Source of the DNA: TH-plancto1 sp043777375
GTDB lineage: Bacteria; Planctomycetota; Planctomycetia; Planctomycetales; Planctomycetaceae
Reading direction: 5' to 3'
NCBI GenBank assembly: GCA_043777375.1
Contig: JAYWHX010000009.1
Location: 62,001-126,000, forward strand
DNA length: 64,000 nt
In this document: piece by piece, positions 1 through 9,414 of the stretch
Layout: every line of letters starts with the position of its first letter
Position numbering within the stretch: the first letter of the stretch is position 1
Notes under the pieces: model-generated
The model's database searches: none
What the model saw: only the letters and a program-made list of their open reading frames with translations
What the model was told of the DNA's origin: nothing
Translations under genes and position numbers: made by a program

Positions 1-643
1 GTGCCATGCCGCCCCAGCCCGTTCCGATCTCCACGAGATGGTCTGTAGGCTGCAAATCCAGTGACCGACAGATGCGGTCCAGCTTGGCGATCGAAGCCGA
101 CTCCAGTGTTTGCGTTTCCTCTTCGAAGACAGCCGATGAGTACATCATCGTCGGGTCGAGGAACAGCTGAAACAGCGAGTTGCTCAGGTCATAGTGGGCG
201 GCGATGTTCTTGCGACTTCCATCCTGCGTGTTTCGCGAAAGCGAATGCCCAATGCGGGAAATCCAGCCCGCGATGCGGGACAACCCGGAGTCCATCGCAT
301 CAAGTTGCGACATGTTGCGAGATAGAATTCTCACCAGCGTCGGCAAATCATTGCTGGACCAGACCCCGTCCATAAAGGCTTCAGCTGCCCCGAGACTTCC
401 GCTCGACATCAGTGTTCGGTACAGGGAGAGCGAATGCACATCCAAGGTGCATCGAAGTGCATCCGGCCCCACTTCACCCAGCGTCACACTGCCAATCGAA
501 TCTCGGAGTACAATTTGACCATGGCGGATGCTTTGCAGCGTTCGCAACGTCTGTCGACGAAGAACTCGGTCGAGCCAGCTGGGGGAAGATGACTCAGCCG
601 ATTGAGACGGAAGGGCAACAGGATCAGGAGTGCAGCTGCTCAT
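1..643 (-). CDS. Cyclopropane-fatty-acyl-phospholipid synthase family protein (3' end beyond window)
   Basis: SAM-dependent methyltransferase expected to add a methylene or methyl group to unsaturated acyl chains of membrane phospholipids. I translated the first 214 codons on the minus strand; the gene runs off the left edge. The visible part holds the family's HYDLSN segment, then MMYSSAVF, then the SAM-binding motif EIGTGWGG at the window edge, in the usual order. The ATG at 641-643 gives a Ser/Pro-rich N-terminus and lies about 50 bases after the DUF1365 stop. It is third in an operon with an FAD oxidoreductase and a DUF1365 protein, a trio found together in many bacteria, which supports a lipid role. 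Whether the product is a cyclopropane or another modified fatty acid cannot be told from sequence. Confidence 0.9.
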   Translation of the reverse strand, partial: MSSCTPDPVALPSQSAESSSPSWLDRVLRRQTLRTLQSIRHGQIVLRDSIGSVTLGEVGPDALRCTLDVHSLSLYRTLMSSGSLGAAEAFMDGVWSSNDLPTLVRILSRNMSQLDAMDSGLSRIAGWISRIGHSLSRNTQDGSRKNIAAHYDLSNSLFQLFLDPTMMYSSAVFEEETQTLESASIAKLDRICRSLDLQPTDHLVEIGTGWGGMA

Positions 644-693
644 AATGATTTCGGGGCGAGGTGTGGCGGGAATGTCAGTTCGGTGGGAAAGAA

Positions 694-1506
694 TTAAATT
701 GCGGGGCGTGACGGAGCCAAGGGAGGTGGATGAGGAACGTATGGTACGCCCTTCATCCAGAGTCGAAGCGCGTGCCAGTAGATCCCAATCACCACTTGAG
801 CTGTCATCAAGGGGAAGCGGAGCAGGCAGCGTGCCAGGCTCATCCCTGTGATGGGCTGGCGTTGCATCCAAAGTGTGGCGTCAAATGCTTTGGTCTCGGC
901 TCGCCAGTTCTCGATGTGAACGCTCAGTGATTCACCCGGCGAGCCCAGACGCCACCGGTACTGGTAATCCATCGCCAGAAATGGGGAGACGTGAAACACC
1001 TTGGGGCTCTCGTGTCGGGCGATGCGTGCGGCCGGATGCGATTCCGAACCTGACGATCGGTCGTCCCAGGGAAGCACATAGTGATGCCGCTCTCCCCAGG
1101 GAGTGTTGGTCACTTCTGCCACCACCGACTCAACCTGCGTACCAGTTGTGTCATAACAGTAGTAGAAGCTGACCGGGTTAATACCAAATCCGCCGTAGCG
1201 CAGATTGGTCAGCAGGCGGATCGGGCCGGTGGGACGTTGGCCGAGTTCCCGTTCGACCAGATCTCGAACACTCTGGTCGAGTGGCTGGTCTGCTGGCCCC
1301 ATGTAGTCGGACCGCCGGAATCGCGCCCAGGCGAATCGGCGTGTCGACCAGAACCAGCGTCCTTCGAAGACTCGATCCAGCTCGGAGAGGTCGAGGTAGA
1401 GCATGAAGACGCAATGACGAAACGAATGTGAAGCTGTCACTGTCCGCCGATGACGAACCCAGCCTTCGTAGACACAACTCTGAAGTGATTGCGGCTCGTC
1501 AGACAT
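694..1506 (-). CDS. DUF1365 family protein
   Basis: A 270-aa protein of the DUF1365 family, with no assigned reaction but regularly encoded between an FAD/NAD(P)-binding oxidoreductase and a cyclopropane-fatty-acid synthase, as here. Visible family marks are the N-terminal VYEGWVRHRR, NPVSFYYCYD in the middle, and KVFHVSPFLAMDYQYRW. The ATG at 1504-1506 is preferred over one 12 bases upstream. It overlaps the preceding gene's stop by eight bases (ATGTCTGA), as expected for translational coupling. The likely role is accessory to fatty-acid modification; that is inferred from neighbours only. Confidence 0.88.
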   Translation of the reverse strand: MSDEPQSLQSCVYEGWVRHRRTVTASHSFRHCVFMLYLDLSELDRVFEGRWFWSTRRFAWARFRRSDYMGPADQPLDQSVRDLVERELGQRPTGPIRLLTNLRYGGFGINPVSFYYCYDTTGTQVESVVAEVTNTPWGERHHYVLPWDDRSSGSESHPAARIARHESPKVFHVSPFLAMDYQYRWRLGSPGESLSVHIENWRAETKAFDATLWMQRQPITGMSLARCLLRFPLMTAQVVIGIYWHALRLWMKGVPYVPHPPPLAPSRPAI

Positions 1507-2785
1507 GCGCGCCTCCACTCAAAGTGGCAGCACGCGGACTCCAGTCCGGGACAATGCCAAATCGCTCACACACTCTCAGAGCGCTGACCACACCATCCTC
1601 ATGAAACCCGTTTCCCCAATAGGCTCCGCAATAGGACGACCTGCGGTGACGAATCAACTCGGAGTGTCGTCGTTGAGCTGCAGCCCGCCCCGTGGTGAAG
1701 ATCGGGTGAGCGTACTCATATGTCCCCAGCACTCGAGCGGGGTCGATGGCGTCTTCTTCATTGAGCGTGACAAGGAACTCGACCGGAGCGTCAATCCCCT
1801 GCAGCAGATTCATATGGTATGTGAGGGTCGACTGCTGCGGGCGGTCCGCTCGCACGTGATAGTTCCAGCTGGCCCAAGCCCTCTTCTTCGACGGCAATAC
1901 ACGAGTGTCTGTATGCAAGACGGCGACGTTCTGGCTGTAGGGGAATTCCGAGAGCAGCTCGCGCTCGACGTGGTCAGCCTCAGACAACATCCGCAGAGCT
2001 TGGTCGCTGTGACAGGCAAAGATCACCTCGTCAAATCTGTCTGCCCCCTGTGCATGGCGAACATGGACATGGTCGCCGGACCGAGTCACCTGCTGGACCG
2101 GACAGTTCAGCCGAATGCGATCATGGTACGGAGCCGTCAACTTGCGAGCGTAGACCCGTGAGCCACCTTGCACGACACGCCACTGCGGACGATTCCAGAT
2201 CTGAAGCAACCCGTGATTCTTGTAGAACTCGATAATGAACTGAATCGGGAACTGCTCGAACGTCCCCGTTGGGCACGACCAAATCGCAGCTCCCATCGGG
2301 ATCAAGTACCAGTCAGAGAACTCGCGGCTGTAGTTGTTTTGACGTAGGTACTCTCCTACGGTCATCGTTTCGGAGGTCTGATGGAGATCTCGCGGCGCCT
2401 GACGATTGAATCGCATCACATCCGAGAGGAAGCGATAAAAACGCGGACTGAGCAAATTTGAACGCTGCGTAAACAATCCGCTGAGTGAAGATCCGTTGAA
2501 TTCCATTCCGGTGCGATCACAGCGCACGCTAAACCCCATCTCAGTCGGCTGAAGTGCAACGTTCAGATCTCGCATCAGGCCGAGAAATGCAGGATAGGTC
2601 CAGTCGTTACAAACGATAAATCCGGTGTCGATGGCATAATGACGACCGTCAAGGGCGACATCGACGGTATTTGTATGACCGCCCACGTATTCGTTGGCTT
2701 CGAAGACGGTGATCTCGTGTTGACGATGCAGCAAGGATGCCGCCACCATGCCGGAAATCCCGGTACCGATGATGGCGATTCGCAT
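1499..2785 (-). CDS. FAD-dependent oxidoreductase of the amine-oxidase/desaturase-like group
   Basis: A 428-aa flavoprotein. The N-terminus carries a classic dinucleotide-binding fold, IAIIGTGISGMVAASLL, followed by the acidic end of the second strand (VFEANEYVGGHTNTV) that holds the FAD ribose. The GGHTNT segment is typical of the oxidoreductases next to DUF1365 and cyclopropane-fatty-acid synthase. The start at 2785 puts the Rossmann motif at residue 2; an in-frame ATG 63 bases upstream adds a tail without known homology. It is first in a three-gene minus-strand operon. Likely substrates are membrane acyl chains, by analogy with the operon in proteobacteria, where the set is often under oxidative-stress control. 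Confidence 0.88.
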   Translation of the reverse strand: MRIAIIGTGISGMVAASLLHRQHEITVFEANEYVGGHTNTVDVALDGRHYAIDTGFIVCNDWTYPAFLGLMRDLNVALQPTEMGFSVRCDRTGMEFNGSSLSGLFTQRSNLLSPRFYRFLSDVMRFNRQAPRDLHQTSETMTVGEYLRQNNYSREFSDWYLIPMGAAIWSCPTGTFEQFPIQFIIEFYKNHGLLQIWNRPQWRVVQGGSRVYARKLTAPYHDRIRLNCPVQQVTRSGDHVHVRHAQGADRFDEVIFACHSDQALRMLSEADHVERELLSEFPYSQNVAVLHTDTRVLPSKKRAWASWNYHVRADRPQQSTLTYHMNLLQGIDAPVEFLVTLNEEDAIDPARVLGTYEYAHPIFTTGRAAAQRRHSELIRHRRSSYCGAYWGNGFHEDGVVSALRVCERFGIVPDWSPRAATLSGGAHV

Positions 2786-3069
2786 GTGAGGAGCCCTGAC
2801 GCGGTCTTTCAAGAGACCGTGATGTGATTTGTACGATCCTTCAGACACCTCTTTTTAGACATTCGAGCCCGCCTGACCAGTCTGAGAATTTTGGGGAGTG
2901 GTCGAATGTCTCGCCGAAATCGATGTCCGACTCAGCCGACATCGCGTACATGTCCAAGAGATTCCGGGCGAGTTGCTCAGCTCTTGCAAATCGCCCAAGA
3001 TGAGCCCGACAAACGGCCCATTCGTCCCCACAAGTTGAGATAGGGCTGCGACTTTCACGGGAATGATTC
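2786..3069. promoter_or_regulatory. Divergent intergenic region
   Basis: This 284-base spacer separates the leftward lipid operon from the rightward sugar-acid kinase and must hold promoters for both. I see no convincing -35/-10 pair or operator palindrome. Open frames across it have no family signature and are treated as chance. Confidence 0.45.
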
Positions 3070-4047
3070 ATGCCTGCCACAGACTGTTTCATTGCGATTG
3101 ACGCTGGAACCACCACTTCGCGGGCGTGGCTCGTCCAATCCGGAGTCGTACTTGCTGCGGATTCCGTCGCTGTCGGAGTCCGCGACACCGCCCGCGATGG
3201 CCATCCGGGGAAGCTGTATAAGGCGCTCCGCGAACTGGTCGCCTCAGTCCGTAGACAGTCGTCTGCTCACCCCCTGCGGATCGCAGCTGCGGGCATGCTG
3301 ACCTCGTCTTTGGGAATTCGGGAACTTCCCCATCGAGAGGCCCCCGCCGGTCCTGCCGAGATTGCGGAAGGCAGCATTGAGCTTCATCAGCCAGAGATCT
3401 GCAATCTGCCCATCGTACTCTTCCCGGGAGTACGTTCCGGGGCCTGGTTCCAGGACGAGGATGTCGAATCGACTGACTTGATGCGCGGCGAAGAGACGCT
3501 GTGCATCGGACTCTCCTGCCAGAGACCCGGTCAGCCACTGAGTGTTCTGAATCTCGGTTCGCACTGGAAGGCCATTCAAGTCAGTTCGCAGGGGCAAATC
3601 ACTGGCAGCTGGACCACGCTCTCGGGCGAGATGCTGCACGTGATTATGACAGAGACCATTTTGGCGAGTGCAGTGCCAGCGGGACGTCCTGAGTCATTCG
3701 ACGAGGAGTGGCGGGAACGCGGGGCTGACATGTATCGCCGGAATGGTTTGAGCCGGACCCTATTTGCAGTGCGTCTGTGGGAGGTGCAGGCCGGGGAACG
3801 AGTCACCGCCGAGCAACGACTGGCATTTCTGATGGGGGCGGTGGTTGCCGAGGGACTCGATGCATTCCGGCGAGCGGGTTATCTGGCCCATGGAACAGTG
3901 TTGCTGATCGGAAGCGGAGGAATCGCTGAAGCCTGGCGATCCACGCTGGAGTCTTTGGGAATCTCCGTCGAAGGGATCGATGGAGAGGCAGCAGCAAACG
4001 CATTTATCGCTGGAATCGAAACGCTGCTCTCCCATCGATGCAATTAG
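3070..4047 (+). CDS. dgoK: 2-dehydro-3-deoxygalactonokinase
   Basis: A 325-aa sugar-acid kinase of the DgoK family, which phosphorylates 2-keto-3-deoxygalactonate with ATP in galactonate catabolism (De Ley-Doudoroff route). The N-terminus has the ASKHA-type phosphate loop AIDAGTTTSRAWLV, the middle has VLNLGSHWKAIQ and the glycine-rich SGEMLHVI, and the C-terminus has the adenosine-binding LLIGSGGIAEAW. Length fits the family. No aldolase or dehydratase of the pathway lies beside it, so it is an orphan here. In planctomycetes such genes may serve breakdown of algal galactans; that is inference. Confidence 0.88.
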   Translation: MPATDCFIAIDAGTTTSRAWLVQSGVVLAADSVAVGVRDTARDGHPGKLYKALRELVASVRRQSSAHPLRIAAAGMLTSSLGIRELPHREAPAGPAEIAEGSIELHQPEICNLPIVLFPGVRSGAWFQDEDVESTDLMRGEETLCIGLSCQRPGQPLSVLNLGSHWKAIQVSSQGQITGSWTTLSGEMLHVIMTETILASAVPAGRPESFDEEWRERGADMYRRNGLSRTLFAVRLWEVQAGERVTAEQRLAFLMGAVVAEGLDAFRRAGYLAHGTVLLIGSGGIAEAWRSTLESLGISVEGIDGEAAANAFIAGIETLLSHRCN

Positions 4048-4248
4048 ACCACTGATCTCCTGTGCCTCTGAATTCTTCTGATGCCTGGTTTTCCATTCGC
4101 ATTTCGTCTCCACAACGGCGTATGATCGTCGGTGATGGTCCAGCTTGGTTGGGATCGTATCGAAGTGACTGATTATTCCAGTTCAGGAAGATCAAAGATG
4201 CAGCAAGGACTATGCCCCCGGGCCAACGGGCAAGGCCGATGTTCCAAG

Positions 4249-7146
4249 ATGATCACCTTAGCTTGGGTGCTGAGCGTGGCGGTTGTCTATTGTTTTGTGA
4301 ACTCGGCCCCCGTCAGCGCGCAGCCGCCTGGCGTAGTCATTGGTAATTCTTCCGGTCCCATACCCCCCGGCAGCCCGCCAGTCGTGATGGGACCCGATGG
4401 CAAACCGATTGTCGACCCCAATGCGAAACCCAGCGACTCCGGGATCAAGGTGATCCGCCGAAGCGAATACATGAAGACGCCCGGGTCGAGCGACAAGATC
4501 GAGATCCCTCTCGGAGCGGACGGGAAGGTCGAGTTCAACTTCCAAGGCACACCCTGGCCGCCAGTTCTGGATTGGCTGGCTGCGGTTTCTGGCAAAAGTC
4601 TCGATTGGCAGGAGCTACCGGGAGACTATCTCAACCTTCATACGCAAAAGCGGTACAACCCCGAGGAAGCCCGCGATCTGTTGAACTGGCATCTGCTCGC
4701 GCGCGGGTACACACTGCTCCTGCATGATGAAGTCCTGACTGTCGCCGCCGTGAAGGGGATCAACCCCGGGATCGTGCCACGTGTGACGGTGGAAGAGTTA
4801 AATACCCGGATGCCCAGCGAGTTCGTCAAGCTCTCACTCCCACTCGATTGGCTCATCGCCGAAGACGCTGCCACCCAGCTGGCCCCGATGCTCAGTCCCA
4901 ATGGCAAGCTATCGGCGCTCAAAGCAGTGAACCGCGTCGAGGCGATGGACGCGGTCTCCAATCTGCGAGACATTGTCGCGCTGCTCAATGATGAGCAGTC
5001 GAATCAAAAACAGGAACGGGCACTCGTGCGTGAATTCAAGCTCGAGCATGTGCGGGCCGATGAAGTCGCCCGTTCACTGATGGGGATCCTGGGAATCGAA
5101 AAGAAATCGTCTGGCGGTTCCGGCGGCAACGACATGAATGGCATGATGCAGCAGATGCAAATGCAGATGCAGCAACAAATGCAGCAGATGCAACAACAGC
5201 AAGGAGGAGCCGGGGGGGCTGGAGGGCAGAAGCCCAGTGAGCCACGCCTCGTGATCAATTCTCGCGAGAACAGCATTCTGGCTCACGCGCCACCCGATAA
5301 GATGGAGATCATCGAGCAAACCGTCAAAGCTCTGGATGTCCCCGCCGAAGCCGACGGCCAGCTGCTCCGTAATCTGGAACGAATGCGGGTTTATCGCCTG
5401 AAGACACTGAACCCCGGTCCCCTGTCGGAGATCCTCAACGATGTTGGCGACCTCTCGCCCGGTGCGCGGATCCGGGTCGACAAGGACAACAATTCCCTCG
5501 TCCTCTTCGGCTCACTCTCCGACCATGTCACCGTGCAGTCACTCGTCGAGAAGCTCGACGGCAGCCCCCGCGAATTCGAAGTCATCGCCCTCAGCCGCCT
5601 GCGCGCGGATGAAGTCGCCGGTTCAATTGAGTTCATGCTGGGTCCGGAGAAGAAAGAGGAAACGCCGCGATCTCGCTATAGCTACTACGATTTCTACGGC
5701 AGCAACACACAAGAGACGACCCGCAAAGACGAGCGCCCGTTCCGAGTGGATGCCGATGTGGAGAACAACCGGCTGCTGGTGTGGGCCAATACCGTGGAGC
5801 TGGAAGAGGTCCAGGGCCTGCTCATCAAGATGGGCGAAATCCCCAGTGATCAAGTCAACCCGCAGTCCACGCGAACCATCGAGTTCGCCTCTCCCGAAGA
5901 GGCCGACCGGATGCTGAAGCAAATGCGCCAGCTGTGGCCGGGCATCGCGCCGAATGAGCTGTTGATTCCGGAAGTGCCCTCGTCACCGCCACAAACGACT
6001 CCGCCACAACAGAACGACCCACCGAGTGACGCGTCCGCCCGATCCAAGAGAACTCCTGTAAAGTTCTCTCAACTCGAAACGGTGTTGGACGGCAAGGAAA
6101 CGGAGGCGACCACTCCCGAACCTCAACCGCAACGTCACCCGCTGGCCGAGGAAGAACCGGCTGCTGAAGTCGATGCCGGGCCAGTACAGCAGCCTACCGC
6201 CTCGACGACTCCACCCATCGCGGTATACCGTTTGCCTGATGGTCGCATCATCGTCGGGTCTGAAGACACTCGGGCACTCGATCGCTTAGAACAGCTGGTC
6301 CGTGACATCCGGCCGAAGACACCGGACTTTCATGTGTTCCAATTGAAGTACGAAAACACGTGGGCATACGGGTTGGAATTGACGTTGAAGGAGTATTTCG
6401 AGACCGAGAAAGACGACAAAACGATCCTCGACTGGTACGGCGATGTCGTCAACACGAAAGACAAAACACCGAACCGTCTTTCCAAACGGCGTGTGTTGAA
6501 GATCATCTCCGACAAGGACTCGAGGACGATCTTGGTTCAGAATGCGACAGCTGAACAACTCGTCATTATCGAGAAGCTGATCGCGGTCTACGATCTGCCC
6601 ACCTCGAATGACCCGCGAGCGATTCGTGAAACACGGATCTTTGGTTTGAAGTATTCCAAGGCTCCCGCAATCGCGGATACCCTAAAGGCGGTGTATCGCG
6701 ACCTGCTTAGCGCCAACGATACCGCACTCCAGCCACGGGGCGATGACAAGCAGGCTCCTCAAGGCCAGGGGCCATCCAACAGCTACATCTTCGGGCGAAG
6801 CAATTCCGACTCTGGCAAGAAAGAGGAGACGCCCGAACAACCGATCCGCTTCAAGGGGCTGCTCTCGGTCGGCGTCGACGAAATCTCAAACTCACTCGTC
6901 ATCTCCTCGGCCAGTGGGCTGATGGACGGGATCGCCGAACTCATCGAGTCTTTGGATGAAGCGGCCAAGCCAACGACCAAGTTCGAAGTCATGCATCTCA
7001 AATCCGGCCTCGACGCAGCCACTGCGCAGGAGAAACTGAGCGAGATGTTCCGAACCGGCAATACTTCGAAGATCCGAGTATCAAGCTCTGGCGACAAACC
7101 GCAGATGCCGCAGCCCCAAATGCCAGTCCCTCAGCCAGGACAATGA
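4249..7146 (+). CDS. Exported protein with tandem secretin N-domains and no secretin barrel
   Basis: A 965-aa protein. The chosen ATG starts a clear signal peptide (MITLAWVLSVAVVYCFVNS, then APVSAQ); an upstream in-frame ATG at 4132 would bury it. An N0/STN-like domain (about residues 70-160) is followed by several NolW-like secretin_N modules, recognisable by repeats such as EFKLEHVRADEVARSLMGIL, YRLKTLNPGPLSEILNDVG and FGLKYSKAPAIADTLKAVYRD. A Met/Gln-rich stretch lies at about 5125-5205, and the C-terminus is Pro/Gln/Met-rich. I find no C-terminal secretin domain with its VPxLGDIP-type motif, so it is probably a periplasmic scaffold and not a channel. It starts about 200 bases after dgoK. 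Confidence 0.8.
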   Translation: MITLAWVLSVAVVYCFVNSAPVSAQPPGVVIGNSSGPIPPGSPPVVMGPDGKPIVDPNAKPSDSGIKVIRRSEYMKTPGSSDKIEIPLGADGKVEFNFQGTPWPPVLDWLAAVSGKSLDWQELPGDYLNLHTQKRYNPEEARDLLNWHLLARGYTLLLHDEVLTVAAVKGINPGIVPRVTVEELNTRMPSEFVKLSLPLDWLIAEDAATQLAPMLSPNGKLSALKAVNRVEAMDAVSNLRDIVALLNDEQSNQKQERALVREFKLEHVRADEVARSLMGILGIEKKSSGGSGGNDMNGMMQQMQMQMQQQMQQMQQQQGGAGGAGGQKPSEPRLVINSRENSILAHAPPDKMEIIEQTVKALDVPAEADGQLLRNLERMRVYRLKTLNPGPLSEILNDVGDLSPGARIRVDKDNNSLVLFGSLSDHVTVQSLVEKLDGSPREFEVIALSRLRADEVAGSIEFMLGPEKKEETPRSRYSYYDFYGSNTQETTRKDERPFRVDADVENNRLLVWANTVELEEVQGLLIKMGEIPSDQVNPQSTRTIEFASPEEADRMLKQMRQLWPGIAPNELLIPEVPSSPPQTTPPQQNDPPSDASARSKRTPVKFSQLETVLDGKETEATTPEPQPQRHPLAEEEPAAEVDAGPVQQPTASTTPPIAVYRLPDGRIIVGSEDTRALDRLEQLVRDIRPKTPDFHVFQLKYENTWAYGLELTLKEYFETEKDDKTILDWYGDVVNTKDKTPNRLSKRRVLKIISDKDSRTILVQNATAEQLVIIEKLIAVYDLPTSNDPRAIRETRIFGLKYSKAPAIADTLKAVYRDLLSANDTALQPRGDDKQAPQGQGPSNSYIFGRSNSDSGKKEETPEQPIRFKGLLSVGVDEISNSLVISSASGLMDGIAELIESLDEAAKPTTKFEVMHLKSGLDAATAQEKLSEMFRTGNTSKIRVSSSGDKPQMPQPQMPVPQPGQ

Positions 7147-7157
7147 ATCACTTGGCA

Positions 7158-7931
7158 TCACGTCGGAACGAGTGATCCGCAGTAAAGTTCAGTGTCGTAG
7201 TCGAATTGAATGCAACTATCGACTGAATGTGTTTGGAAGACTCGCTCCAACTCACGCAGCATCGGAACGTGCTGCGGATGTCCCGCTGCGGGAGCATAGG
7301 AGGACGACAACAGTCGGCCACGCAGCCCTTCAAAGTCAAAGCTCTGCGAGTACGGAAAAGATCGAGACAGGAAATGGTCGCCACCGAAGAATGTCGACAG
7401 TAACGCCGCATCGACTCGCGCATGGTTGACCTGCTCGTAGTCAGTGCTGAACTCCAAAAGCAGCTTCTCGTAGTCCCTCAAAAACGCTGTAGACTCGGTA
7501 CGACGTTTATTCCAGAACAAAGCGACCAACCCCTGCGGTGACAGGATGCGGGTGAACTCCGATCGCGTCCCCTCCACGTCAAACCAATGAAATGCCTGCC
7601 CCGACACGACGAGGTCGATCGACGCATCGTCCAGCGTAGTCGCTTCAGCAGTCGCATCGATACTGCGGAATCGAGGCTCCTCTCGAAACCTCGCTTCCGC
7701 AGCTTCACGCATCTCTCGATTCGGTTCGACTCCGTAAACTTGGCAGCCGTGCCGAAGAAACAGCTCGGAGGAGCTCCCCGTCCCTGAGCCGATATCTGCC
7801 ACCACCGAGGTTGGGCTTATACCAGCCTCATTGACGAGAGTCTCGACCATTGAGTCGGGATAGCTCGGGCGAAACCGCACGTATTCCGCGACCCGATCGG
7901 AAAACCGTGAGGTGGAATCCGAGGCCGTCAT
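7158..7931 (-). CDS. Class I SAM-dependent methyltransferase
   Basis: A 257-aa methyltransferase of the Methyltransf_11/25 type. Motif I is VADIGSGTGSSSELFL (about residue 38-53), the acidic ribose-binding residue is in VYGVEPN, and motif IV is DLVVSGQAFHWF, typical of small-molecule methyltransferases. The start at 7931 places the conserved RFSDRVAEYVRFRPSYP segment at the N-terminus, usual for this subgroup; a start 39 bases upstream is possible. Its stop lies 11 bases from that of the convergent secretin-N gene. The substrate is unknown. Confidence 0.88.
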   Translation of the reverse strand: MTASDSTSRFSDRVAEYVRFRPSYPDSMVETLVNEAGISPTSVVADIGSGTGSSSELFLRHGCQVYGVEPNREMREAAEARFREEPRFRSIDATAEATTLDDASIDLVVSGQAFHWFDVEGTRSEFTRILSPQGLVALFWNKRRTESTAFLRDYEKLLLEFSTDYEQVNHARVDAALLSTFFGGDHFLSRSFPYSQSFDFEGLRGRLLSSSYAPAAGHPQHVPMLRELERVFQTHSVDSCIQFDYDTELYCGSLVPT

Positions 7932-7993
7932 GATTCGATTCCGCTCGCTGAGGGGTGGCGACGCACGCATCCGGGAAAGAAGAGTCTCCTCCT

Positions 7994-9187
7994 TTACAGC
8001 ATCGCCGAGCCCTTCACGTCGATGCCCTTGATCATCATCTTCAACTCTTCCACGTTCGGCGACACTTCAAACGCCGTCGGACGGTCGATGTACTCCTTCT
8101 TGATGAAGTGGTAGATCGAGTCGTTGAACAGCTGCATGCCTTCTTCTTTGCCCAGGCGGATGGCTGCGGAGAGCTTTTCGTCTTTGCCTTCGAGGATCAG
8201 TTTCTTGACGGTGCCGTTGAAGATCATCAGCTCGATGATCGGCACACGCTTGGGCTTATCGACGATCGTCGCCAGCAGCTTCTGGGCAGCGATGGCCTTC
8301 ATGTTGAAGCCCATCGAGGACCGCAGCGCGCGATGCATGTCCTGCGGGAACAGGTCCAGAATACGACCAATAGTCGATGGAGCGGACGAAGCATGGATCG
8401 TCCCGAACACCAAGTGGCCCGTTTCAGCGGCGTGGATGGCCGTTTCAAAGGTGTCCTTATCTCGCAATTCCCCCACCAGCATGATGTCGGGGTCCTGACG
8501 CACGGCCCCCTTCATCGCGACATGGAAGTCAGCTGTGTCCTGCCCCAGTTCGCGCTGGTTAATCAGGGCTTTGTCCTGAGTGTAGACGAATTCGATGGGG
8601 TCTTCGATCGTCAGAATGTGAACCCGCTTGCGGTGGTTGATGTAGTCGAGCATCGACGCAATCGTTGTCGACTTGCCCGACCCGGTCACCCCGGCCAGTA
8701 GTACCATCCCCTGCTCATAGTCGCACAGGCTCGCCATGACCGGCGGCAGATACAACCCCTCGAAGTTCGGGATGTTCAGTTCGACCTTACGCGCGACGAG
8801 CCCCGGCCGGCCGAGCTGACGCAACAAGTTGACGCGGAACCGCCAGTTCTTCCCCTCGTAGTGGACGATGTGCGAGAAGTCGGCCCCGCCGGTCTCGGCC
8901 ATCACGTACTTGTTACGATCGTCCATGACCTCCAGAAACATTCGCCACATCTGCTCTTCGCTGATCGGCGGCATGTCGGTTTCGCGGAGGGTCCCGCGCA
9001 TACGCAGGATCATCGGCTTGCCGACCTGGAGATGCATGTCCGATGCCTCCAGCTTGATCTGCATCTTAAAGAGCTTGTTGATCTCGGGCTCAACACCAGC
9101 TGTACCGACGACGATCGGACCGAGAATTCTCGCCACGTCTTCTTTGGACAACACCGGCTTGGGTAATGAAGATCCGCCGCCAGCCAT
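7994..9187 (-). CDS. PilT-like type IV pilus retraction ATPase
   Basis: A 397-aa GspE/PilT-family ATPase. Walker A is GVTGSGKSTT, the Asp box is ILTIEDPIEF, Walker B is PDIMLVGELRD, and the His box is TGHLVFGTIHA. The N-terminal PAS-like domain contains the family's ASDMHLQVGKP. The start at 9187 is chosen because AGGAGAG lies six bases upstream; a longer frame to 9343 shows no homology. It is somewhat longer than typical PilT (about 345 aa) because of an N-terminal extension. No other type IVa pilus gene is in the window; the Tad locus at 33-41 kb uses a different, CpaF-type ATPase. Confidence 0.9.
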   Translation of the reverse strand: MAGGGSSLPKPVLSKEDVARILGPIVVGTAGVEPEINKLFKMQIKLEASDMHLQVGKPMILRMRGTLRETDMPPISEEQMWRMFLEVMDDRNKYVMAETGGADFSHIVHYEGKNWRFRVNLLRQLGRPGLVARKVELNIPNFEGLYLPPVMASLCDYEQGMVLLAGVTGSGKSTTIASMLDYINHRKRVHILTIEDPIEFVYTQDKALINQRELGQDTADFHVAMKGAVRQDPDIMLVGELRDKDTFETAIHAAETGHLVFGTIHASSAPSTIGRILDLFPQDMHRALRSSMGFNMKAIAAQKLLATIVDKPKRVPIIELMIFNGTVKKLILEGKDEKLSAAIRLGKEEGMQLFNDSIYHFIKKEYIDRPTAFEVSPNVEELKMMIKGIDVKGSAML

Positions 9188-9414
9188 GAGTCTCTCCTGA
9201 AGTTGTGAACGATGAGCTGCATCAACCGCGAAATGAATGAAGACGAGCCATTGGCAGTGGGACGGACAGGACTGCTCAGTCATGGGACCCGTCAGTACAC
9301 CATTGGCAATTTTCATTTTCGCGAGCAGCGACTCGGTTGGCAATTGCTCATTGAAAAGAAGTCGCAGACGTGTGCGGCCAGACAGTACGGAACCTGTGAG
9401 AACGCCCCACGTCC

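Noticed and set aside
2841..3188. Minus-strand frame of 115 codons upstream of dgoK
   Set aside because: It overlaps the dgoK start on the other strand and has low-complexity Ser/Thr/Ala composition without family motifs.
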